From: Liolophura sinensis
Taxonomy: Eukaryota; Mollusca; Polyplacophora; Chitonida; Chitonidae
Reading direction: 5' to 3'
Assembly: GCF_032854445.1 (NCBI RefSeq)
Contig: NC_088306.1
Span: 19,749,764 to 19,813,763 of the forward strand
Length of the DNA stretch: 64,000 nucleotides
Shown: positions 35,407 to 47,032 of the stretch, piece after piece
Numbering within the stretch: the stretch's first letter is position 1
Layout of the letters: every line of letters begins with the position of its first letter
Program-made: the position numbers and the translations under genes
The notes under the pieces: generated by a model
The model's database searches: none
Told to the model about the DNA's origin: nothing
Seen by the model: only the letters and a program-made list of their open reading frames with translations

Positions 35407-36765
35407 TATGGAGGGAGACGTATAGGAGATTTATGTTTGGACCGAGGACAACCCTTTCGTGGAGATCGGCTGGAAGATCTCCCTGATGCGGGTGATATAT
35501 CCATCACCTCCGCATCTGATGTTGAAGGACCAACGTCCTCCAACGAACCAAACTTATTGAAAGTTTGTATAGGATCCCTAGTGGCCTTAGAGGGACGCTC
35601 TGTGGGGCCACCAGGTTTATTAGTTATTTTATTATTATTTTGAGATTGACTTTTGGACTTATTTTTGTCATTTTTAGGGCAATTGAGCTCAGCTGGTTTA
35701 CCAGGGTGTTCTATACTATTTACTGTTTTTATTTGTTCTTTTGAAGGAGTTTGAGTTGAGGAAGAACTAAATGAAGGTTGAGATGCAAGTTGCACAGAAA
35801 CATAACTAGGTTTGTCGTTTCCAATGGGCCAAGTCCAAGAGGTTTGAGTAGCAACAGTTGCTACTCGCTTGACCACATTGGCAAACGAAGTCGGTAGAGA
35901 AGTATTAGGAAGTGAGGCTAATTTCCGGGCGTCCTGATAGGAGATATTGTTTTTAATTTTCAAGTTGATAATTTGCTTTTCCTTAACGAAAAGCGGACAG
36001 TCCCTTGAGGAGGCCATGTGATCTCCACTGCATGTTGCAACACTTAACTGTGTTGCTGCAGTCGAAACCATCATGCCCTTCACTGCCGCATCTGAAGCAA
36101 ATGAGTTTGTTCTTACATTGTCCCTTGCCATGACCAGATCGTTGGGAATTAAAACAACGTGTAGGATTGGGGATATATAAATCCACATTAACCCTATACC
36201 GGCCAACGTAGATATGAGACGAAAGGGAGGTAGTGTTAAAGGTAAGCAGGTATGTATTAAGTTTAAAGAGGTTACCAGATTTCTTCGTAACGAAGCGTTT
36301 CACTCTGGTAACACCCTGTGAATTTAGTTCTTGGCAGATTTCTTCCTCAGTCAGGTCAGCTATATCACCATCCCTGTCACGAATGATTCCCTGACAGCTG
36401 TTCAGGGAATCGTGAAGGGATGTGAAAACAGATATGTCAGATATTTTATTTAATTTAAGTAAATTTTTTGACTGTTGTTGCCGGAAACATTCAATGAGAA
36501 TGTCTCTGGATCTAAGTTTTTTGACGTTTTTTAAAGTTCCAGCTGTGCCCTGGAGAGCCCTTTGCAAAAGAAACGGGTGAATTTTTGAAGCCGGCTTTTG
36601 TTCACTCTTAGTTGAGAAAACAATGAAAGCCGGCCAACTGCTCTGTTCGTTATCCAGTGAGTCAGACAACTTCCTCTTTTTATCAGCACTTAAAGACAAA
36701 GTCGGCTGAGAGGAAGATCTATTAGATATATTCGAAATATTTGAAGTAGGTTTTAAGGTAGACAT
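35406..36765 (-). pseudogene. I-like LINE ORF1 (gag-like), one frameshift
   Basis: The N-terminal frame 36765-35983 and C-terminal frame 36206-35406 overlap. The frame changes at about 36060-36030, inside the zinc-knuckle region (CFRCGSEGHDGFDC, then CSGDHMASSRDC). The following VKEKQIINLKIKNNISYQDA segment with ARKL is typical of Jockey-group gag proteins. Confidence 0.85.
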
Positions 36766-37555
36766 GACATATAGATATAAATTTCACCCCATATGTTCCC
36801 CACCCACCACGGAGTGCCAACAAGGGCGATGCCTGAACCTGGAATACCCAGCAGGAAAGACACCAAGGATTCCATATGAGGTATACTCGAACAGATTGAT
36901 TTATACCAAAGGTTAAATTCAATCTACTCGATTGACCCATGAGCCACCGCCTCAAAATGTAGTCCCGCAAACGATATTTCAGAAAAAAGATTTGTTCGCT
37001 AAATGATGTGCTGTTATTGAAGCAATTGGGATCACGCAGAGGCAAGACATGACCAAGCCGATTGATCGTACCGGGCCCATCCGACCTCCCGTCTCTCTCC
37101 AAGTAAGGGCCAAAGTGACGTGTTGGGCGTGAGGATCTCGCAAGATCAACACACTCTCAGCCACCGGGATCCCGTCCTCGTAGATTACGGGTCGCAACCC
37201 ACGGCAAACAGGCCGCTCACCGGTTGCCTGTCACACAACCGAGAAGATGTGAGCGTATTCTACTCACCGGGCTCACACAGGAGAGCTCTAGGTTAGTCGA
37301 CTTTTACGACAAGCTTGCCTAGAGGGCTGAGGTCCTATTCTTATCACCCCGGAAACCCCACAGGGGCTTTAAACTGGACAAAGGCATTGAGAAATAAACA
37401 TAGCAGCTGGTCCAAAGATTAAGCTTGGGTTTGTGGAATGTTAAACATGAACGATTACTTTCTAGGGGCTCAAAATGTAAAACTGGAATTCAGGTCTATG
37501 AAAAGTGACAGCACACCAGTTTTTGGGAAAAGTATAATAACAAAATAAAACTACA

Positions 37556-37627
37556 GGGCTTGTCCGGGAATTGAACCCGGGACCTCTCGCACCCTAAGCG
37601 AGAATCATACCACTAGACCAACAAGCC
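37556..37627 (-). tRNA. tRNA-Pro(AGG)
   Basis: Perfect cloverleaf, anticodon AGG, close T-run terminator. It lies just upstream of the composite element, in a unit whose CGG gene was deleted. Confidence 0.95.
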
Positions 37628-37850
37628 ATTGAGTAGACAGCTGAAAGAGGACTGTTTCACTGCACAATTCGACAAAGTGCCTTGACAAATTAAACTGAAA
37701 ACGTACATTTTATACAGCAATAAGGAGGGAGAACATCAAATCAATGAAGTTATTATTTTTATTCCTGAAAATGTCCAGATTGGTCACGTGATCCATGCGC
37801 AAATGGTGTAAAAGAATACATCCGTTTGCCACTTTATAAAGTCATCATTA

Positions 37851-38297
37851 GGACACAGACCCCCATTACAACTTGCGTTTTTCAGTAGGGACGATTGTAG
37901 TTCTGTGTTGTAAAGTCTTTTTTTGCTGCCAGCCTGCCGTTTTTGGTGTACAAGTGCATGCTTGGTATGAAAATGATGGAAATTGTCTAAGCTTTGGGCA
38001 GGTATGAGTTTTAATGGTGAAAGTTTGAAATTCTGGGCGAGAGGACACAAGGAGACAGGTGGTGATGATGAGGCTGCGAGTGACGTCCCCTTGGCGTTGC
38101 TAAGCACCCCTCCCAGCTGCCGGCATGTAAAGGTCCAGATTTTTCCAGTCAACCTATGTCAAGATTTTTACAGCTTCTTTCTCTCAGGCTGGGCCAGGTA
38201 TGCACCAAAGCTTATTGGCCTCGGAATGTTTGGGACTGAGCTACAGCGCTAAACGTTAACATTGTCGCTTATGGAAAACTAATGGGGGTCTGTGGCC
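37851..38297. repeat. Left terminal repeat of the composite element
   Basis: 447 bp with 18-bp inverted tips, nearly identical to 40744-41196 in direct orientation. Resembles a non-autonomous DNA element (MITE-like) or, less likely, an LTR. Confidence 0.85.
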
Positions 38298-40743
38298 TGA
38301 TCTGTCCACTTGTGCCAAAACATGTAATATGTCACTGTGTGCTCAGATTTGGCAACAGCCTGATAATATTTGGTGGGTACATCTGCGATGTGGTTTGCAT
38401 TGACATGGAACTTGATTGAGCAGTTTTAAAGCTTTTTAATTCTATATTTTCCCCACATATCCATTTTGTCTAAAAATCGGCTAAAGCGCTCTGTGGTCAA
38501 GGGTAGTACAGGAGTATAAACAGACTGGAACAAACACAGACAATGTTTCATTGTTCCTGGTTTTTAAAATGTCTCTTTTGGGGCTGACATTTGATAAATA
38601 ATGCAAAATTTGAGTGCTGCGAGTGAAATTGGAGTATGTGGCTGATAGATAGGGTGGTGTGATTAAGGATGGTCAATAAGGCCTTGCATCACATATAAGG
38701 GCCCAGCCTCACACAGCTGGATAAAAACACATCAGCAGATTAATTTACTTGGCTAGAGTAGTAGAGAGGGCCAGTGTGCATTTAATTTACAAACCAAGTC
38801 AGGTTCCTCCCATGTGTGCCACCACACACTAGGTAAATGTGCTTCAAATCATCCTGCAGGTCACAAAACATGAAAAACAGGCATCTCTGCTGGAACACTG
38901 TCTGCTGTTTTGGGCATAGACTTGAAGTGGACAAGGTAAATTTTCCTCTTTAAACTTAAAAATAAACCACTGTAGGCATGTAGTTTTCATTGCATGTGTA
39001 TATTCATTCCTCTGACAAGTTACATGTGCACTCACACAGTATGTGTGGCGTTGGAACAAAAATGATCAATTTCAAGTTTCTAGCATACATGTGAGTGTGA
39101 TCTGTTGGAATATTGCCCTTGTGAAAATGAGTCTGTGCCCCACCAGGTGTCTGTTTTTCCACCAGAACATAGTACGCTGTTCCTGCGACATCTCAAGGAG
39201 TTTTTGTTTTAGTATGTGGCCCAGTGTGGCATCCACCTCCCTGGGCAACTGGGATTTTTTTTATGTTTCCAATGTCCTCACACACAAGTTAGAAATTAGA
39301 CAGCTACATATGTCTTTCACATCCTAGTTTAATACCTATTGAGCTTTTGTCTTGGTTTCCCTCTTTAGATCTTGTCTCCCAAACATGGCGTCAGTGAACT
39401 TTGCCTGGTTTATGCATATATTGAACTGGGATCTACCTAGGTGAGTGGGGTCTGCTAGCCGTTCAGCTTCCTCAAAGGCCTGACCATTCGGATGCAGTCT
39501 TCGACTCCTTTGGCCGACCTAGAATCCCCGTCATTGGTCCGGTACTACACCATGACACATACCCCTCCGGCCCCCCCCCACCCCCCCAACCGGGGAAACG
39601 TCACAGGTTTCTCATATATGTACGGACAGTTTGAATGTCCATTCCTCATGCCCACCCAGCAACACCCAGTGTGGAACCTGATTACGGATGTAATTTCTCA
39701 CTGATTATTTGAGGATTTCTGTGTTGTTACAGGTTAAAAAGTATAGCTTTTCCCCTCTTCTTGGGTCCCTTCAACATGTCTTGGGAGGGTTGCCTTGCTG
39801 ACTGTCTGAATGACCAATGTGCATGTACTGTGTGGCTTTATTTTTGTAAGTGGCAAATTCATATTTCTCCCCTCTACTTATCTCTTGTAGATGCCAGTGT
39901 CACACTTTGGTGTTTGTTATGTGGAAAGTACTAATTTAGTCTGAGGCAACAACACAGGTGGTGGGATTCTTTTGCACTGTGAGTTGAGGTAAGCCAGCCA
40001 ACCAATGGCAGCCATGGGGGAGACGGGAAAGGGGGGTAGTGTGTGTGTGGGGGGGAGTGGGTGATCTTTTAAAGGGTTTTATCATGTGAATCACTATGTA
40101 AAAGGGATACTAGTCTTTTCTTTAGCCCTATCCATGGAAACTCTGCCTATGAGCATTTCTATATCAATTTGGGTGCATACGTTTACTTTGATGGTGATCA
40201 AAATGTACTTTTCTGGAATTTTGAAACTCCGCTTTGCTACCCACCTGTATCACTTTAAGTCAAATTTTGCACAAAGTTGCTAAAAGGTATGTCCTATATT
40301 TGCTAAGTGAATTGTCAGATAAATTACCTGTCTTTTGATATATATTTTGACACTTTTGGCTTTTAAGTATTTTCTTAACACTGCTGTAAACAAGAAAATC
40401 TACTTGAAAATCCATAATTTTCTAAATGTTTGTCAATGGAAAATGTAAAATACTTTGTCATTGGAATTTTTTCATTTTTCTTGCAGATATACATACCAGC
40501 TTTCCAAAACATTTGACCTGGTTAAGATATTTTGAAGGGTATGTGCACTACAGAGCTTTGAACTTGGTGCTTGAGGACGGACAAACAGACACATTTCCAA
40601 GATAGGGGTACCCCAAGTTAAATTCCTCCTACTGAAAAGTTTTTGCATGTATCAAGCTGTAACTTTATGTGTGAGGTTTAGAGGTAGTAAGCATTATGTG
40701 GTGCAAAAATGATTGATTTTAAAAAAAGTTGGCTGGTGTGATA
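38298..40743. other. Unique interior of the composite element
   Basis: About 2.4 kb of non-repetitive sequence, less AT-rich than the array spacers, with a C-run at 39572-39588 and G-runs near 40050. Apart from the small spliced ORF, no coding or RNA gene is supported. It may be captured genomic DNA. Confidence 0.5.
39385..40535 (+). CDS. Possible two-exon small ORF inside the composite element
   Basis: ATG at 39385 in a strong Kozak context (AAACATGGCG). Exon 1 (39385-39440) ends at donor CCTAG/GTGAGT; exon 2 starts after TTTTTCTTGCAG at 40487 and reads to TGA at 40533-40535. The 34-residue product begins MASVNFAWFMHILNWDLP and ends TYQLSKTFDLVKIF. No family is recognised. It could be a captured gene fragment or chance. 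Confidence 0.25.
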
Positions 40744-41196
40744 GGACACAGACCCCCATTACAACTTGCGTTTTTCAGTAGTGACGATTGTAGTTCTGTG
40801 TATTTTAGGGTGTAAAGTCTTTTTTTGCTGCCAGCCTGCCGTTTTTAGTGTACAAGTGCATGCTTGGTATGAAAATGATGGAAATTGTCTAAGCTTTGGG
40901 CAGGTATGAGTTTTAATGGTGAAAGTTTGAAATTCTGGGCGAGAGGACACAAGGAGACAGGTGGTGATGAGACTGCGAGTGACGTCCCCTTGGCGTTGCT
41001 AGGCACCCCTCCCAGCTGCCGGCATGTAAAGGTCCAGATTTTGACGGTCAACCTATGTCAAGATTTTTACAGCTTCTTTCTCTCAGGCTGGGCCAGGTAT
41101 GCACCAAAGCTTATTGGCCTCGGAATGTTTGGGACTGAGCTACAGCGCTAAACGTTAACATTGTCGCTTATGGAAAACTAATGGGGGTCTGTGGCC
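40744..41196. repeat. Right terminal repeat of the composite element
   Basis: 453 bp; differs from the left repeat by a few substitutions, a short insertion (TATTTTAGGG near 40801) and small deletions. Confidence 0.85.
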
Positions 41197-41244
41197 ATTA
41201 TGGAAGTGAAATAGCCTTTTTAAGCAGAAGCTCTTTAAACTGGA

Positions 41245-41579
41245 GTGAGTGCTTGGGGTTTAACGCCGTACTCAACAATTTTCCAGTCATATGACGGCGA
41301 AGGAATTATTAGGGTGCAAGTACGTGTAATGTGCCTCCTTGTTGCAGGACGGATTTCCACCGCTCTTTTATTTGGTGCTGCTTCACTGAGACGACTTACC
41401 GAAGGCAAGTAAGCCGCACCGCCCGAGCCACTATACTGTTACGGGTCAACCAGTCGTTGCACTATCCCCTTCATGCTGAACGCCAAGCGAGGAAGTTACA
41501 ACTTCCTCTTTTAAAGTCTTAGGTGTGACTCGATCAAGGATTGATCCTGGATCTACCGGTCCCGAAGCGGACGCTCTAC
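41245..41579 (-). mobile_element. SINE in tRNA-Pro unit (copy 4, least altered)
   Basis: Retains the fuller 3' end TAACGCCGTACTCAACAATT and a left flank CTCTTTAAACTGGA identical to the empty site, with TTTAAACTGGA on the right (41580-41590). Closest to the original insertion. Confidence 0.9.
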
Positions 41580-41768
41580 TTTAAACTGGACAAAGGCATT
41601 GAGAAATAAACATAGCAGCTGGTCCAAAGATTAAGCTTGGGTTTGTGGAATGTTAAACATGAACGATTACTTCCCAAGGGCTCAAAATGTAAAACTGGAA
41701 TTCAGGTCTATGAAAAGTAACAGCATACCAGTTTTTGGGAAAAGTATAATAACAAAAAAAAAACTACA

Positions 41769-41840
41769 GGGCTTGTCCGGGAATTGAACCCGGGACCTCT
41801 CGCACCCTAAGCGAGAATCATACCACTAGACCAACAAGCC
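41769..41840 (-). tRNA. tRNA-Pro(AGG)
   Basis: Perfect cloverleaf, anticodon AGG, with the sense strand running into TGTAGTTTTTTT immediately downstream as terminator. Confidence 0.95.
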
Positions 41841-42821
41841 ATTGATTTCGCAAGCTGCTGAAAGCGGACTGTTTCACTGCACAATTCGACAAAGTGCCGT
41901 GACAAATTAAATTGAAAACGTACATTTTATACCGCAATAAGAAGGGAGAATATTAAATCAAGGAAGTTATTATTTTTTTTCCTGAAAATGTCCAGTTTGG
42001 TCACGTGATCCATGCCCAACTGGTAGATTTGGATCCAAGGTTTACTTCTGGGCTGAAGATTGCTAGGGTGCTGATTGGAATATACTGTCATTGTCGCTTA
42101 GTAATACACTATAAATTCCTGTACCATTATTTTGCACCCAGTTAAAATAAACCGAAACGTTTTGACCGGGGCGACTACAAGTTCTCCATGGACGTTTCAC
42201 GCTGACAAAATGCTATGACATTGCTTCCAGTGTGCGAATCCTGCTCTGGCTTTTTCGTCTAGGCTTTTAAATTCCGAGGTTTGTCGGAGAAATAAGTGTT
42301 TGCTCAAAATGTGTAAACAAGTCATAATTATGGGAAGCGTGTTTAAATCCAGCTTTCTTTTCTCCGTCTATGTACAGCTACAAGTCAACAGACTTATCAC
42401 TTACATGTACTCCAGGCAATTCGATTTGCCCGAATGTACGGCAGTCACTCCAATGAAATAATGAATACAACAAATACTGAAATAGAATAAGGTGCCATGT
42501 GTCAGAAAGCTGATTGAAAGTGTGCAGCTAGGTACCTGTCATGTAAGCAAGTCATTATAAATCAAATAAAGAGTGTCTGATTACTCAGAGAGCAGTTTCA
42601 AACTTTGTAGTCTTTGCTACTTTAGCATGTTAAATGAAAGGGTTTCATCCCCCAGAGGGCTCTTACAGCTGACCAGTGGCAGAGCTGAAAAGGAGACACA
42701 ACGAATGATAACCAGAGCAAAATAAGACAGACGCAAGACAAACTTTAGCAGAGATTTTATGATTCAAAAGTCAAACATGGCTTTACGTTTATAACCAAAG
42801 CTCATAAATTGAGTTTTTAAC

Positions 42822-42893
42822 GGGCTTGTCCGGGAATTGAACCCTGGAACTCTCGCATCCGAAGCGAGAATCATACCACTAGACCAACAAGGA
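42822..42893 (-). pseudogene. tRNA-Pro(CGG), degenerate
   Basis: Anticodon loop TTCGGAT with CGG, but the 5' acceptor strand starts CCTTGTTGG and no longer pairs with ACAAGCC; T-stem and variable-loop changes are present as well. Confidence 0.82.
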
Positions 42894-43080
42894 TGCTCCG
42901 ATTTTCTTTGACATAACTTATGAAAACAAGTATGCCGATAAAACGTTTTGAAACCAGAGAGGTAGGAATTTATACGCTTGCTCATGTACGCTATAGGTCT
43001 TCTTTGTGCTACATGTATCTTGACAAATTGCATGAGATGTGTAAAAGAATACAACAGTATAACAACAAAATAAAACTACA

Positions 43081-43152
43081 GGGCTTGTCCGGGAATTAAA
43101 CCCGGGACCTCTCGCACCCTAAGCGAGAATCATACCACTAGACCAACAATCT
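43081..43152 (-). pseudogene. tRNA-Pro(AGG), degenerate acceptor
   Basis: Body of the tRNA is intact with anticodon AGG, but the 5' acceptor strand is replaced (AGATTGTTGG) and the T loop has TTTAATT. Probably inactive. Confidence 0.82.
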
Positions 43153-43399
43153 AGATGTTTTCAATCTGCTGAAAGCGGATTGCTTCACTGCACAATTCGA
43201 AAAAGTGCCGTGACAAATTAAATTGAAAACGTACATTTCATACAGCAATAAGGAGGGAGAACATTAAATCAATGAAGTTATTATTTTTTCCTGAAAATGT
43301 CCAGTTTGGTCATGTGATCCATGCTCAAATGGTAGATTTGGATCCAAGGTTTACTTCTGGGCACAGTAAAGTAATTAAACCAGAGTGTTGTTGTTGGCT

Positions 43400-44917
43400 C
43401 ATTTTGTTTTTGCGCAAAGCATGAATTAACAATTTTTCTGAACACCGAACTAATAAAGTCCCAATATTGCGCATAAAACTCGGCTGGAAGACCATCCACA
43501 ACAGGAGTACGATATTTATGCATATCTTTCATAGCCATAAAGAGTTCAGTGCTGGTTATTAAACCTTCACATAATTTTTAACATTTATCAGACAACTTGG
43601 GTAACTGGCACAAAAGTTCTTCTTGACAGTCTACATCAGTTTCTTGTTCAGAATACAATTCTTTGTAACATGCTGTTATAAAACTAGCAATGTCCCTTTG
43701 ATCACCATGCAATATACCCACAGAGTCATGACATTTCAGTTTAGTAATCGTTTTCTTTCGCCCCCTTCCTACTTCGCGCTTAAAAACAGAGCGGGTGGGT
43801 TTTTCACCCTGATCAAAATGAATAGCTTTAGCTCTGATAACCGTACCAGCGTGAGCTGCTTTATGCAGTGCATTAATAGCCTGTTTCACATTTTCAAGTG
43901 GAACATAGTTATTGACCGGGTCAACCCTAAGTTGATAAAGGACTCTTTCGAGATCATTTAATTGAGTTCGTTTTAATGTGGGAACTTCTTTACAATGTTT
44001 CCGTATTATCAATTTACATGATTCTTTAAACTCATCCCATAAATCAATCAACCTGTTATTATCACAATTACTAAAATATCTACCAAACTCGTTTTGAATA
44101 CTGTTCACAAGTTCGTTATTACCTAGGACAGACACATTGCATTTCCAATAAAATGGCCCCCAGGTAATAACACTGTCAAAACAAACATCATTATAAACAC
44201 AGCTGTGATTAGAAAAAGCGGTTGGTATGATATCTGCCGATATAGCATAGGGCACTGTTGAAGAGGGCATACGAAATCTGTCTAAACGACGTGCAACCTG
44301 ACTCCTCGACCAAGAGTAACAAAGTTTGTCAGGATTTACTTCACGAAATATATCACATATACCAAACTCAAGGCATTCATTTCATTAGCACTATCAGTTC
44401 TCGAGTTGAGATTGCCCCCATTCTTATCTAAAATATTGTTTTCCACAAAATTAAAATCATCCCCTAAAATAATCAAATCATTCCTATTCAACAATGTGTC
44501 AAGACTAGCAATAAATTCTCTTCTTTCGGTAGGACCATTAGGCGCATACAAACAAAGTAAGTTAATAGCAGTATTATTTAAATCAGGCCTAACTGATATA
44601 AACCGACCCTGTGGGCACCTTGTAACTTTCCTTACTCTACAGTCAACTGAATAACGAACAATAATGCCCACACCACGGCTTTGACTTGTACCAAATGACC
44701 ACGTACACTCTACGGGGATATTTAGGCTCTTAGTTTCATTATAGTTCTGAAAGTGTGTCTCTTGTAAAAATAAAACATCAATATCGTTGTCAAATACAAA
44801 CTGTTTCAGTTGAACCTGTTTGTTACTATCTCTTAGCCCTTTAACACTCATTGTAGCAAATCTAATTGAACTGTGAACAGACATTGTGATAATAACTAGA
44901 ACAGCGTACATACCCAT
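43400..44917 (-). pseudogene. LINE copy D ORF2 remnant (endonuclease to start of RT)
   Basis: Starts MGMYAVLVIITMSVHSS at 44917. Endonuclease motifs FLQETHF, CLYAPNGP and GDDFNFV are followed by a frameshift near 44340. The linker (44270-43578) then leads to the RT beginning DGLPAEFYAQYW at about 43490. The catalytic RT core is gone. Confidence 0.85.
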
Positions 44918-45012
44918 TTTAGAGCTAATTGGGTGTTATGCAACACAGTCGTTTGAGTTCTAATTAACATCCCGGCGACGCCTACCGCCGGGATGCTTTT
45001 CTCTGTTTTCTT

Positions 45013-46388
45013 TCATTTTGATGCCACAAGGTGGCAAATGGCATACTCAGTCCCGTGACAAACGTCGCCTTCCCCGGCGCGACTGATTCTCTCATAACCC
45101 CTAGGAGGAAATTCTCCGATACCCTCAGGACGTAAGAAATATCCATACCATACGCATGAAATTTCCATACACAGCCCCAAACAACGCAACACACCCAAGC
45201 TCAGACACGCCATCCTGCCCGCCCCTTTAATTCCTGTCATCAGTTTGGCATTCTTTTGCTCCACTGGTTCGCGTGAGAGCACATTATAGACATCGGCCTG
45301 TATTATCCCGACGTCAGCCTTCGCCCAGAAATCATCCATCGGGGTAGAAATTTCAGGGTCCGGTGAGGAAAATGCCAGATGAACTCCTTGCTCCGCTGAA
45401 TCGACTGCCGCAGACACAGGTTCGGCATCTACGCCCGCTACGTCAACACATTCTTTCGTCCCGTCACCAGAATCCGCCATGTTTATGTTTACGCTATCAT
45501 CAAAGTCAACCACAACATCATCGCCCTCGTTTTGAACGTTATTTATCTGGTACCGGCCGTCGAACCCACGTCAACATCAGAATCGACGTGGACGTGTTTT
45601 CCGCTGTGACAATGCCAACGTTCACTTGTGTTCTAACAGCCCGAGCATTGTCAGAAGTTACGCCTTTCACCCGAGCCGCGTAAAACCAAGCACGAGAACA
45701 ACAATCACTTACAGTATGCTGCTCCGATCCGCACATGCGACACAAGTCATCGCAGTCTTTCTCACCGTTCGGATTTTCGTGCGGAGAAAAACCATTGCAG
45801 TTGTTACACCAAACCAACATACATTACGCCGCCTTATGGCTATTTTGCCCACATTTCCGGCATTCATATCTCTTCCCAGGATACGTGAACATAACAAGGT
45901 CCCCGTCGAAATTGATGAAATTTGGAACATATCGCTCCTTGTGACACCGGACATCTCATGTTCTCACATGAGACAGCTCACCATCAGAAAAGTTGGGTTT
46001 TTTTCACCTCCAAACACTGGCTGTAGGGTTTCAACGCCGCGGAAATCGTGTCGTCAGACATTTCATCTGGTGCCCAGTGCACCGTTAGGTTCAAATACAC
46101 AGAGCTTGCAGGCACAATTTCCCATGCCGTTCCTCCGAGAAGAAAGCTTCCTTTGTTTACCAGTGCATTATGTGCTGCAATTGTCGACACTCGAAAATAA
46201 AACGTTTTCTTGAAATAGTTTTTCTGAAAAGTGACAAGGTTCGATTTCATATTTATTATCGCCCTTAGTACAGCAAGTAAGTCCCTCTGCACTACCGTAG
46301 AAAATACAGAGCTGTTCTTGGTAGATATAGCCACAGACAGAGTTCTCAAAGGTCTGCTCGCAGGCGAAAACGTAACTGGTCTTGACAT
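45013..46388 (-). pseudogene. LINE copy D ORF1, frameshifted
   Basis: Starts MSRPVTFSPASRPLRTLSV at 46388. It is split near 45984, 45820 and 45540 by frameshifts; the pieces include a Cys/His cluster with CRMCGSEQHTVSDCC and an acidic tail. Confidence 0.82.
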
Positions 46389-46620
46389 ACCTCTGGCTGC
46401 TGCCCACTTCCTAAATGTCCTCACAACAAAATATCACTCCGTAGATTCCGGATTCGAACAAAAAATCAACAAAACTACAACGTTGTTGTTGCACACCGAC
46501 GGCTTACACGGCAGCTGAGAAAACACGTCTTCACTCCACCAAGGTCAACACCTTTCCCTATGATTCAAACGTAAACTTGGCTTTAGGTTATAATGAAAGC
46601 TCATAAATTGAGCTTTTAAT

Positions 46621-46692
46621 GGGCTTGTCCGGGAATTGAACTCGGGACCTCTCGCATCCGAAGTGAGAATCATATCACTAGAACAACAAGCC
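46621..46692 (-). pseudogene. tRNA-Pro(CGG), degenerate
   Basis: Anticodon CGG in loop TTCGGAT. The anticodon stem has a C-A mismatch (CTCAC against GCGAG), and there are D-arm and T-arm substitutions. Right-edge copy of the array. Confidence 0.8.
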
Positions 46693-47004
46693 TGTTCCAC
46701 TTTTGTTTGACATAACTTATCAAAACAAGTATGCTGATAAAACGTTTTGAAACCAGAGAGGTGGAAATTTGTACGCTTGCTCATGTACGCTAAAATAGCC
46801 CTTTTAGGCAAAAACTCTTTAAACTGGACAAAGGCATTGAGAAATAAACATAGCAGCTGATCCAAAGTTTAAGCTTGGGTTTGTGGAATGTTAAACATGA
46901 ACGATTACTTCCCAGGGGCTCAAAATGTAAAACTGGAATTCAGGTCTATGAAAAGTAACAGCATACCAGTCTTAATGAAAAATAAAATAACAAAATAAAT
47001 TTAT

Positions 47005-47032
47005 AGGGTTGGTCCGGGAATTGAATTGAACC
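47005..47032 (-). pseudogene. tRNA-Pro 3'-end remnant
   Basis: Short match to the acceptor and T arm (GGTCCGGGAATTGAA with a repeated TTGAA). The rest is deleted up to spacer sequence. Confidence 0.6.

Larger units (their letters stand above)
31449..37366 (-). mobile_element. I/Nimb-like LINE with RNase H, full-length, 12-bp target-site duplication
   Basis: About 5.9 kb inserted in the tRNA-Pro spacer, with CTTTAAACTGGA at 31437-31448 and 37367-37378. The 3' end is an (ATTC)n tail preceded by a GGCTGAAATATTGCCGATG region. The 5' end is CCCTGTGGGGTTTCCGGGG. Gag-like ORF1 with CCHC knuckles is followed by endonuclease, RT (YVDD) and RNase H, the domain order of the Jockey/I group. The exact clade needs a tree. 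Confidence 0.9.
37851..41196. mobile_element. 3.35-kb composite element with direct terminal repeats and inverted tips
   Basis: Inserted in a tRNA-Pro spacer whose intact form is CATCATTATGGAAG, leaving ATTA on each side (37847-37850, 41197-41200). The ends are two direct repeats, 37851-38297 (447 bp) and 40744-41196 (453 bp). Each repeat starts GGACACAGACCCCCATTA and ends with its near-perfect inverse (17 of 18). Only the outer pair carries the duplication, so the whole moved as one. No transposase or polymerase is visible. Class unknown. Confidence 0.8.
43364..46545 (-). mobile_element. Tx1/L1-like LINE copy D, 3' part deleted
   Basis: Contains leader, ORF1, endonuclease, linker and only the first part of RT. 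At 43363/43364 it joins spacer GGTTTACTTCTGGGC. The 5' end is at about 46545, after the AAAACACGTCTTCACTCCACC leader. LINEs normally lose their 5' part, so loss of the 3' part points to later deletion or recombination. Confidence 0.85.

Noticed and set aside
37851-41196. LTR retrotransposon
   Set aside because: No TG..CA ends, no convincing primer-binding site or polypurine tract, and no gag/pol; kept as element of unknown class.
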